From Porogramme epimiltina (Eukaryota > Basidiomycota > Agaricomycetes > Polyporales > Polyporaceae): 32,962 nt of DNA. A program made the position numbers and the translations under genes. Positions 9,802 through 19,221 of the stretch are shown here, piece by piece (within the stretch, counting starts at the first letter, position 1; every line of letters begins with the position of its first letter). Below the pieces are notes generated by a model that saw only the letters and a program-made list of their open reading frames with translations, was not told the DNA's origin and made no database searches. The stretch is from contig FTLJ01000830.1 of the NCBI GenBank assembly GCA_900155495.1, positions 1-32,962 on the forward strand. Direction: 5' to 3'.

Positions 9802-10755
9802 ATGATGCAGGGCGGTTGGGAGGATCACCTTCACTTCGAACTCTTAGGCGAGCACGTCTTGCTTGACGGCCTTCACCTCGATTCCGGATGGTCGTTTCTC
9901 GTCGCTTCGTTCTTGGCCGTTGCCATATGTGTTTCCGAAAGGTGCGTCTCGCTTGCCTAAGCTAGACCCATAAGCCGGTAGCTCAGAGGAGTGCTCGTAG
10001 GGTCTTGACGTATGCCATCTCTAAGAAATGGAACCCTTTCGCTACCCGACGACCATCACGCTTTTCCAATGCGCTCTGGCAAGCGACTCTATACTGGCTT
10101 GTCACATTTGCCCGATTGTGAGTGGGATGAGGCAGGGCGGGCTCGAGGGGCAGTCGTATGACAACTGAATGTTGGGTATGCGGTACAACAGGATGTACAT
10201 GCTCATAGGAATGACGTTCAGCTTCGGGTGAGTAAACCGTATGTTCCTCGTGTATGCTGATTCTGATACACAAGCACATTCAGGCTGATAATGATAGCAA
10301 TCACAACCCTGACGGTGGGACAGTTCATCATCGAGTACGTCGAGTATGTCCCTGCACGGCACCACGAGTAAGTCCTCTTCTCTATGATATCCGCACAGTT
10401 CTTGAGTGCGTGCCCGTTCAGTTCCGAGAACCACTCAGTCGACAAGGAGCCCCTCCTCCGCTCTTCACAAGAGGATGCTTTCGGGCCCGAGCCAAGCCCT
10501 GTGTACCCGCCCTCGCGCCCATCACTCGGCCCATCTCGCCCGCGATCCAAGTCCAAACCCGACAGCATCTTCATCCACCCGAACGAGTCCAACCTCGCGC
10601 GCGCAGACGCGGCTGCCGTACAGCTTGGGATTGCGGGCGACACAGAACGCGTCAAAGCGAACATGTACCCCGCCGACGAGGACGCGTGGGAGCTCGGGCG
10701 CGGGCGCGACGTTGCGCGCGAGTTGCTTCTTGGCGGCCCTAGTGGCAGTCGATGA
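9802..10755 (+). CDS. Ctr-family copper transporter, atypical
   Basis: Five exons (9802-9941, 9989-10117, 10192-10227, 10284-10367, 10422-10755) give 240 residues; all phases agree. TM1 is GWSFLVASFLAVAICVSE (about 29-46) after HLHFELLGEHVLLDG, matching the Ctr N-terminal pattern. TM2 ends in YMLIGM, holding the MxxxM copper motif (M93, M97). TM3, LIMIAITTLTVGQFIIEY, follows almost at once. Ctr proteins form trimers that import Cu(I) through the plasma membrane or release it from vacuoles. Odd points: the N-terminus has only MM and no repeated MxM motifs; the TM3 GxxxG packing motif reads TxxxG (T110, G114); and the cytoplasmic tail is long (about 110 residues) with no Cys or His cluster. A vacuolar or low-affinity role is possible. 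The second ATG, at 9805, may be used equally. Confidence 0.8.
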
Positions 10756-11455
10756 CATGGGCGCGCGTTGTGCTGGACCCCTGCGGTCAAGGCGCAAGGC
10801 CCCGTCGTCCTCGCGACGTCGCAGCACCAATGGGAGCACCCTATCGTGGATTCCGCATTACTCGACGTGGGGATGTTTAGCAGTTTTCTTGTTTTCCTGC
10901 TAGTCAGGCCGTGGCTGAGCCTGTCATTCGTTGATCCTCTCGTCCTCATTGGGATGCGTCTCCAGCCGCTCTTTCTCGTAACTTATCGATGTATTCCTAC
11001 GTTCTCTTCGCCTTTGATATCCTCTTTCCGGCCAAGAAAAGGCTGCCGACCCAAACCTACATGTAGTTTTTTTTGCATAGCAGTCGTATAGAATAATGCG
11101 AGATCATACTCTAGCTTATTGGAAGATAGTCTGATCGTGAATTCTACAACCCCGCGAATTTCGTAGATTGCGAGTATTGCTCTGAACTCTTCGCTCGTAT
11201 CAAAACCCATTTGGTAACTGCATGGGCTTCGGTTGATCGATGCTCTTGCAAGATTGAGGGGCGTGCACTACATTGCTATTGGTACGAGCGCACCTTTCGT
11301 GGTGACGTCTAATGATCAACACTTCATAGATTTGTGACTTGTATCAGTAGTACAACACCTAGAATTACACAGACTACGGCCTGGGACGTCCTCACTTCAC
11401 GGACTTGAAGGAGTCGATGAACTATGCATCTATGGCCTTCTAATACCTCAGAAGT
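10756..11455. other. Convergent intergenic region
   Basis: 700 bp between the copper transporter and dehydrogenase stop codons, holding both 3' regions. Nothing else is supported. Confidence 0.5.
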
Positions 11456-12888
11456 TTATTCATCGATAATCACTTTAGCGTGCTGTAGGGCGGTGTCAAT
11501 GCATGGCATGAGAGAGTTTCTGCTATGGAATACCTTGTTGCTGTCAAAGCCATCTAGGCCGGCCGCGACACGGGCACCTGCGATGAGAGAACTCCAATCC
11601 AATACGTCGAAGCGGGAATTTCCGTCCTGTGCTTGGCTATTGTGGATGGCACGAGCAGTGAGCATGTGCTGGTGAGCGGCGTCCTGCAAGAAGGTGTGAG
11701 AAGCGGCATATCCTAATTTGGCTGCAAAATCCCGTACCAAGGCCGGCATGGGCGAGTTCAGCTCCGTGCAGAGTCTTCTAATATGCTGCGAATCCTTGAG
11801 ACCGCCGTCTATCGCGAAGCCCTTGTTCCCATCGAATTGGTCATGGAGCATCTTGTCTCCATAGCTCACGAATCTGTAGAATTGGAGTGTATTCAGCAAT
11901 GCGACTTCAACGGAGGTGGATATTGCCGCGTACATCGGTGCAGGTAGAAGCTCCTTCATAAGCGAATAGGCCATGGGAGCACCAATGCCAGCTTTCTCTG
12001 ATAGCGCGAAAGTCTCGGCGATGAGCTCTAGAGAGCCAAGGATCATTGAATTGCCGAGGAGTTTGAACGTGGGAGCTGAAAATACGGAAATTAGTTGAAC
12101 ACGTGAATAAAGTAGGATGGTAGGGGGAGCACCTTTCTCGATATTGCCCCCAAGGTCCATAACCTTCCTGCCCACTGCGGGGTGCAAGAGGTGTGCAACC
12201 TCCTTCTTGGAACGGTAGTCACCAGACATGACAATGAGTAGTTGCGCGGCTGTTGCGACGACAGGTGCGCCAAAGACTGGGCACATTATGAAAGATGCCG
12301 AAGGAATCGTAGAGATGAGGGTGTCCAGTTCCGCTGTAAAACACCAAGCGTCAGGGGGCGACCATGCATCAGAAGTGTCGAAATGTAATCACCGGCAACG
12401 CTAGGGTAGATGGTACTTGTCTCGACGAAAATCCGGCCTTTCGAGATCTGAGTAGTCTGTTTGCATAGATGCATGTGAATGGCAAGAAGTGGCCGCCACG
12501 AACGAGTACTTACTGAACACGACCTCGCAAACTGGTTATATACGTCTTTCACCACTTCGTCGTTCGATAGGTTGGTGAATATGACGTCGCACTCAGACGC
12601 CATTTGCTCGAGGGATAATGCGATGGTGATCATGTCTTCTCCGACTTCCTTCGCAATCTGTTCGGCCTTCGACCGTGTGCGGTTCCAAACAAGTATCGGA
12701 AGCGCACCCGGCACATGCTGCTTGCGCCATTTGGCGAGGTTGCGCACCATGGGATAGCCCATTGCACCTAGGCCACAGAATCCGATCTGAGTACCATGGG
12801 TGCCTCCTCCGGGCGTTGTGGGGCGAGAGAAGGGGTTGGGCTCTGCGTGGTGGAGGTGGAGGAGATTCGCGTTGCTTGCCCTGTCCAT
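11456..12888 (-). CDS. NAD(P)-dependent beta-hydroxyacid dehydrogenase (3-hydroxyisobutyrate dehydrogenase-like)
   Basis: Exons 12888-12514, 12456-12393, 12333-12133 and 12075-11456 give 419 residues. The Rossmann nucleotide loop IGFCGLGAMGYPMVRNL (G39-G44) is followed by LVWNRTRSKAEQIAKE, DVIFTNLSNDEVV, the substrate-side FVETSTIYPSVAAELD, PVFGAPVVA and LLIVMSGD. The catalytic-lysine helix is FKLLGNSMILGSLELIAE with K218 and N222, both conserved in the family. A C-terminal all-alpha domain completes it. The family oxidises small beta-hydroxyacids such as 3-hydroxyisobutyrate or reduces succinic semialdehyde-like compounds. The substrate cannot be told from sequence. At 419 residues it is longer than the usual 290-330, with an extra N-terminal leader (about 30 residues) and a C-terminal extension. 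No clear mitochondrial presequence is seen. Intron 3 (12076-12132, 57 bp) has no in-frame stop. Confidence 0.87.
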
Positions 12889-13225
12889 GGTGGTGGTCGC
12901 GGTAAGGGAGAGTGGGGAGATAAAGAGGGACGGGGCGGGACGAGTTCAAGCTGGGAAACGGGCAGCTTGAGATTAAGACCTGGACGCCGAGTTAGGACAT
13001 TCGCCGAGACAGGCCGCACGTCATAGGGACACGTGCGGTGCCCCTAGTCTAGGGGCCCATTCATACTGCGCGTTATTGTCGCGTGTTGACGCGTTCCGTG
13101 AGGGGATAAGCGCCCATAGAGAGGCGGCAGATGCCGTGGGACTGCTGGTTGTGGTCGGCTACGGCCAGCTATTCGACTCCTCACTCTCCCCTCGTCCGCT
13201 GCACCCGCCCTCCTCGCTGCCTGCA
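12889..13225. promoter_or_regulatory. Shared divergent promoter, dehydrogenase / kinase
   Basis: 337 bp between two start codons pointing apart. It must hold the leaders of both genes. No TATA box is obvious. Confidence 0.5.
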
Positions 13226-16200
13226 ATGCAGGCTTACCCGGCGGCCTTTGCGCAGCCCAACAAGGGCACCCTCGTCCCAGGCCAGAGCATTACGGTCAAC
13301 AAGTACACCGTCGTCGTCGAGCGCTACTTGAGCCAGGGTCTGTTCAGCCCGTTGCTAGATCGCCCAAGCATCTAATCCTGACACTTCTTCAGGCGGATTT
13401 GCCCATGTCTATCTCGTCAGGACTGCGCAGCCGGTATATAACACCACCCACCATGTCCTCAAACGGATCGCGGTGCCGAATGAATCCGCACTTTCGGAGG
13501 TGAAGAAGGAGGTGGACATTATGGTGAGTGCTTTCTTCATCCCTTGCTTGTCACGTAGAGACGGAGAAAGCGGGGCCCGCTAGACCTCTACCGCTCTGCA
13601 TGTGCCTGTCCCACGGCATTTACTTTCGTTGAGGCTGTTGTCGGTCGCTCATCTGGTTAACTCTTGTGATACAGAGAATCTTGAAAGGACACCCGAACAT
13701 TGTCTTTCTCATCGACGCCGCGTGGCACCGGATGGCTAACGGCACATACGAGGTCTTCATCCTTATGGAGTTTTGTTCTGGCGGCGGCATCATCGACATG
13801 ATGAACCGTAGACTTCGAGAACGCCTCACTGAGATGGAGATCCTCACCATCTTCGTCGAAGTCTGCGAGGGTCTCGCAGCTATGCATGCTCTCAAGCCTC
13901 CCATCCTGCACCGTGATTTGAAGGTCGAGAACATTCTTCAAGCATCCCCCATGTCTTACAAGCTCTGCGACTTCGGTAGTGCGCTCCCGGTGCAGAAGAT
14001 CCCAACCAATACACCAGAGCTTCGGGCGTTGGAGGCCGACCTCAACAAGCACACCACATTGCAATATCGGGCCCCTGAGATGATTGACGTGCATTTGCGG
14101 AGGCCAATTGACGAGAAGAGCGATGTCTGGGCATTAGGTGTGCTTCTTTACAAGCTTTGCTATTACACAACTCCCTTCGAAGAACATGGTCCACTCGCTA
14201 TCCTCAATGTGCAATACAAGATCCCCCCATACCCCGTTTACTCTACACAAATGAATAGTCTCATAGGTTCGTCCTTTGCAGCCAGTGAAGTGCAAACAAT
14301 TGATATTCCCGCAGGTTCGATGTTGAAAGAGCATGGTGCTCAGCGCCCTTCCGTGTTTGAAATACTGCTACACGTACATGGTCTGCGAGGAACCAAGTCG
14401 CGATTCTCATATAATATTCCTGCCAAGGAGCCATTGTCACCTCGCTCTCTACAAGCTCCTCTTCAAACGCTCTCTCCGAACGTCGCGGCGAACCCTCTGG
14501 ATGATCTTGTCTCATACAGGTCTCAACAGTCGGCCGCGAAGAATGCTGGCGTCGAAGCTCGGGAGAAGGTTCTGGAGGCCATTGCTCCTATGCGACGTGG
14601 GCGCCCACCCCAAGGGCAGGTTCCGACTAAAACGCCATCACGCAACCCCAGTCCAGATAAGGCGATCTCTTTCGAAACGAAGTTTGGCGACGACGACGAT
14701 CGCGCGTGGAAAGGCCTCCGCGCTGCACGGTCAGGACTACCTTCTGTGGGGGCAGATTCCGTGTCGCTCCACAGCAAGCCGGACGCTGACGCCTGGAGCA
14801 TCGGGTCACGCCAGTCAGCGCAGAAGCCTGATACAAACTCGCGCCGCGGATTCGACAGTGATTTCTCATCTGGCTTTGGGGGCAAGTTCACCGGGCGGAC
14901 TACGGGGACCAACAAACCTACCGAGAGCGCACCGTCAGGATTCGGCGCTGGTTTCGGTGACGCATTCGATCCATCCAAGGGTGCCGTTTCATCATCTCCA
15001 CCTTCTGGTCCTCGTCCGGGACCCACTCCGCAGCAAACATCGCGCCTTCGTCAGAGTCGAATAGGAAAGGATGCTTTCGATGGTCTTGGACTGTCTTCCC
15101 AACCCCAAGCCCCCACCCTTGCAGAGGCACGAATGAGCAGGACAGGATTAGCGAGCTTTGGGTCGTCGTCAAGCTCATCGAGCGCACCGATGAACATCGC
15201 TCCACCCACACCCAGTGGTCCGAGCGGCCTCGGGACGTCTAACACCACCTATCGCCCACCGAGTATCCATGCCTCACGACCTACACCATCGCCGCAGCTA
15301 CCTCAGTCACAAGTCCAGCCACAAACCACAAATCTGTCGCCAATACCGCCACCTGCACAATCGTGGAGACAGCACGTAAAGGCACCATCTCCGTCGCAAG
15401 ACAACTTGTCCGCGGAGGAGCGGTTCCCGTCCCTTGAGGACCTGGACCGGACATTCGGCGCCTCGCCTTCCAACCCAGCTGCAGACAACAAGCCACCTCC
15501 GATGCCTTCGCGTCCCGCGGACCGCCCTCCATCTCGTAGCAGCTACATGGGCGCACTCGGTACCGGCGCCGGTACTGGTCACGGTCAAGGCGCCTCGGGG
15601 GTTAAGGGCCGCTACGATGGTGTACGATCGCAACAAGTTACGGGGACAGCCATGCGCGATGCGCGGGCCCCTGGATCGCGACAGTCTATGTTCCTCCGTA
15701 ACGTCGAGGCCGTGCCGATGAAGACAGAGGACGGTCCGAGCAGAGCCGGCGCTCAACCGATCACCAGTCGTCCATCGCTCTCGAGGAAACATAGGAGTTC
15801 GGTGACCATGAAGTCAACTCAGCCTCGGGAAGGCTCTGTGGACCTTTTGGGGATGTCTGATGTCCCGACTCTTCCTCCACGGCCATCGGGTTCTAAACCG
15901 GAACCTCAAGACTGGCTCACTGGCGGTGACGAAGGGATGGGTGGACCCCTTGGTATCCGTACGACTGGCCTCGCAGCACCACCCGACGAGAAGCCGGTGC
16001 TCCGTGACTCGCCCAGCAAACGTGCCAGCTTTGTTGAGCGGAGTCCCATCAGTCTCGCAAAGCCGCTGGAGGCGGAGAACGTTCTCCCGCCGCCCGCGGC
16101 CGCCTCGGTTCAGCCGAGCACGGCCCTCGAGCGCGAATGGGACATGGTGATGGATAGGCTGGACAATATCCCCATGGGCAAGAGCGAGCGCGAGAAGCGC

Positions 16201-17742
16201 ATGGCGGAGGCCAAGCCTGCGAAGAGCGAGCGGCGGCGGTCGAAGTCTCCTGCGACTAATGCGAAGGCGTTCATCACGCGTAACGACATCAGCACGGCCG
16301 GTCTCGGTCTGCAGATCCCCGCGGGTACTGGATCAGGGGCACGTCCTGCTCGAACCCCCTCCCCTGGTATTATGGACAACTGGGGTCCGGCACCGTCGCC
16401 GAAACGTTCCAGGTCGAAGCAAGACTCCGTTTCGTCAGGTAGCGACGTTGGTCCAGAGGAAGCGAACGGGTACAAACCTAAAGGCGGAGCTGGGGAGATG
16501 ACGATGGATCAGGAGAAAGCCTCTCACAAGGCTGGTGTACATCCGAACGGAATCAGCGGAGGAGACGGTCAGAGGCGACGGCGGACGAGGAGCAAGGGGC
16601 GCCAGAGCTCGGTGCACGATCTCGTGGATCTGTGGGGTGGAGGGTTAGACAAGGGAGCGAAGAGCCCGACACTCCCCGCTCCGAGCAAGAGGAGTTCGGT
16701 TATTATCCCTGCTGCGACAATGAAGCCGCCTCCGTTGGCGAATAAGCCGAGGGCGGCCTCCCCACAACCCATGGGGCCGCCATCTCCTAGCAAGGGCAAA
16801 GCATCTACCTCTCAATCCAACTCACGGCGCCTTCCTTCTGCCACCTCACCGACCTCGCCAGAATCTGCGACGGGTCGCTCACGTCCAGCTTCGATGTTCA
16901 TAGCGCCTGTCTCGGCATCGAGGACCATTCCTACTGATCTGGGCATCGCGTCCTCGTCCTCGGCTGCTGCTGCTCTCGCACTCCAGGCGCCTCCGGATAC
17001 TCCTCGTTCACGTCGTTCAACGCGGAGAAGTTCAATTTCGGATATGGTCCATCGATATGAGGCTATCGGTACAACCCTACCCCCTAAGGGCCAAGGTCCA
17101 GGACCCGGCCCGCCTACGAAGCCAGCCGCGCTGAAAATGCACAAAAGCACGCCGAGCACTTCGTCGTTCGACTTCACCGCCGCTTCGCCGTCAGCAGCGG
17201 CAACGCGCTTCCCGAAGCTGTCCCCCACAAGCTCACCTGTGATGACGAAGGCAAGCCTTGCTGTCCCGGAAGATACTGGCCGCGCTGCGCAACTGGGGCG
17301 CGACTCCGCGAAGTTCCGCACGTCTCCTACCGGCCTCCCGCCCAGGTCGTCCCCTGTTGGTCGGCTAGAGACCCCGTTCTCGAGCTCTAAACCCACCGGT
17401 GCGGGTGCGCCGATCAACGGCCTCCCACCGCGCAGATCGCCACTGGAGATAGCGCGCGAGCAGCAGCCGTCCCGCGCGTCCATGAAGGGCCCAGCCGTGA
17501 GCGCGAGCATGCCGCCTCCGCCGTCACCAAGAATGGAAAGGAAGGTGTCAGCGCAGCTTGAGCCGCCCACGGCGCAGGAGGTTGTGCGCTCCCCGTCGCC
17601 GGAGAAGCCGTACCAGGGAGTGTCGCGCCTGATTGACAGGTGGCAGCGTGCAGTGGACGAGACTGGACCCACGGGGGCGCGGCGCGGCGGTGTGCCGGTG
17701 AAGAAGGCTGGGGTGGTCAGTGGGGGCACGGGAAGCACCTGA
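13226..17742 (+). CDS. Ark1/Prk1-type (NAK family) serine/threonine kinase, endocytosis and actin regulation
   Basis: Four exons (13226-13337, 13393-13523, 13675-14266, 14315-17742) give 1420 residues. The kinase domain covers about residues 27-310: Gly loop LSQGGFAHVYLV, VAIK-type lysine in HVLKRI (K61), catalytic loop HRDLKVEN (D162), DFGSA (D180), APEMIDVHLRRPIDEKSDVW, and the NAK signature LGVLLYKLCYYTTPFEE. The domain ends with LIGSMLKEHGAQRP. Ark/Prk kinases phosphorylate endocytic coat proteins such as Pan1 and Sla1 to turn off actin assembly; animal relatives are AAK1 and GAK. The remaining 1,100 residues are low-complexity, rich in Ser, Pro and Arg, with PxxP clusters suited to SH3 binding. 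They end in a conserved-looking helix, YQGVSRLIDRWQRAVDE. Intron 2 is long (151 bp) for this window. Intron 3 (48 bp) lacks stops. Confidence 0.9.
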
Positions 17743-18122
17743 GCTTTGCTTTGTGGAGGTGGTGGGGGGAGCAAGGGGATGAGGTTGCCTTTTTCCAACG
17801 GAATATCGGATGGACTAATGACTGGCTAGTATTAGTACTCACGACTCGGCTGAGACGATGCTCCGCAATGAATGCTCACTCGATTTGGCTTAATGTATAG
17901 AGTCTGGATTATTCTATGCGAATGTTGTATATATTCGCTCAAATTTGGGCTTTCACCTTCCCGGCGACCGACAGAAGCCAGGGCAGTGGGTAGCAAGGGA
18001 AAGCAGGGGTGTTCGGTAGAGCGCCTTCCAAAAAGGGACAGGAGAGGACAGTAATTTCCGAGACGCCCGTTGAGACACGTCCTCTCCACACTCGCTCACC
18101 TCGACACCCTCGGCGTCACGCG
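17743..18122. other. Intergenic region between kinase and uL10m genes
   Basis: 380 bp with the kinase 3' region and the uL10m promoter. No in-frame ATG of uL10m lies upstream of 18123 after the GTG at 18009. Nothing else seen. Confidence 0.5.
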
Positions 18123-18995
18123 ATGCTGGCCTCCACGTCCCGGTTACCCCTCGCACGTCCTGTGCTCATTCCCTGTCGCACGTATGCCCTCTCGCTGAAG
18201 CCCCCGAGGGCCTACCCTCGCATAAAGGAGCCTCGCGTCTACTCGGAGCGGAAGACGTACCTCTACAACCAGTACACCCGTCTCCTCCAATCGACCGACA
18301 CCGCACCCCTCCTCCTTTTCGAGCACACCGACTTCTCAGCCAAGCGCCTCATTCAACTGCGAGCGGATATTGCTGCCGCAGTGGCCAAGCACGCCAGCAC
18401 CCAAGCACCGTCCCTCGCGTCGCCCACCCCTGCCCCCGTGTCCGCCCCTGCACTCCCTACCTTCACGATCCTGCGCACGTCGCTCTTCGGTGTAGCGCTC
18501 CGCGACTTTGGTACCCTCGATAAGCCAACGCGTTCGGGTGTCGCGCACTCCATCACAGGCACGCTTGCCGCACTGTCCTTCCCGAGCCTCAACCCGCCCC
18601 AGCTCAAGGCCGTGCTGCGCGTGCTCGCCCGTTCGGTGCCCCCGCGCAAGCCCAAGACGGAGAAGGATCTCGAGGACGAGCGCAAGGCCGCTGAGGCCGC
18701 GTTTGTGCCCGGGCGTAGGCCGAAGCGGCAGCGTCCGACCGCCATCCCCGACCTCAAGCTGCTCGGGGCGCTCATCGAGGGGAGGCTCTTCCAGGCGCAC
18801 GGCGTGCAGAGCGTTGCAGACCTTCCGACTCTGGACACGCTCCGGGCGCAGATTGTGGGGCTTCTCAGCGCGCCGTCGGCGCAGTTGGCCATGGTGCTGA
18901 GCGAGGCGAGTGGAGGGAAGCTGGCGAGGACGCTGGAAGGATTCAAAAAGAGCTTGGAGCCAGAAACGGCCGAAGGCCATGCTCCTCCTTCATAG
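18123..18995 (+). CDS. Mitochondrial large-subunit ribosomal protein uL10m
   Basis: A single exon of 290 residues, the only intronless gene in the window. The N-terminus MLASTSRLPLARPVLIPCRT has Arg, Ser and Leu and no acidic residues, as expected of a mitochondrial presequence. The body carries L10-type segments: KTYLYNQYTRLLQSTDTAPL, LLFEHTDFSAKRLIQLRADI, TILRTSLFGVAL and the C-terminal LKLLGALIEGRLFQAHGVQS, then LDTLRAQIVGLLSAPSAQLA. uL10m anchors the bL12m stalk that recruits translation factors in mitochondria. The insert at residues about 95-115 is Ala/Pro-rich. The start was chosen as the first ATG in frame. The yeast counterpart is called MRPL11. Confidence 0.85.
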   Translation: MLASTSRLPLARPVLIPCRTYALSLKPPRAYPRIKEPRVYSERKTYLYNQYTRLLQSTDTAPLLLFEHTDFSAKRLIQLRADIAAAVAKHASTQAPSLASPTPAPVSAPALPTFTILRTSLFGVALRDFGTLDKPTRSGVAHSITGTLAALSFPSLNPPQLKAVLRVLARSVPPRKPKTEKDLEDERKAAEAAFVPGRRPKRQRPTAIPDLKLLGALIEGRLFQAHGVQSVADLPTLDTLRAQIVGLLSAPSAQLAMVLSEASGGKLARTLEGFKKSLEPETAEGHAPPS

Positions 18996-19221
18996 TGGGT
19001 GTAGGGGGTTGGCCGGTTGTATTGCATACATTCATCTAATACCGCATATATTCATTCGGACCCCTCGGGTGTCGGTTGCGCGACTCTACAAATGACTGCC
19101 AGCACACCACACTGAAATACGTCTCCGGCTGGAGGACCGACTGACAGAAGAAGACTTGACCGGTGCTGGTACTCATAAGGCGATACATATAGACAGCAAT
19201 GAAAGCGAAACAACAACAAAA

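Noticed and set aside
16812..17798. Long antisense frame (328 codons) opposite the kinase tail
   Set aside because: The sense strand encodes a continuous kinase tail ending in a conserved-looking helix. The antisense frame is a by-product of GC-rich codons with no domain.
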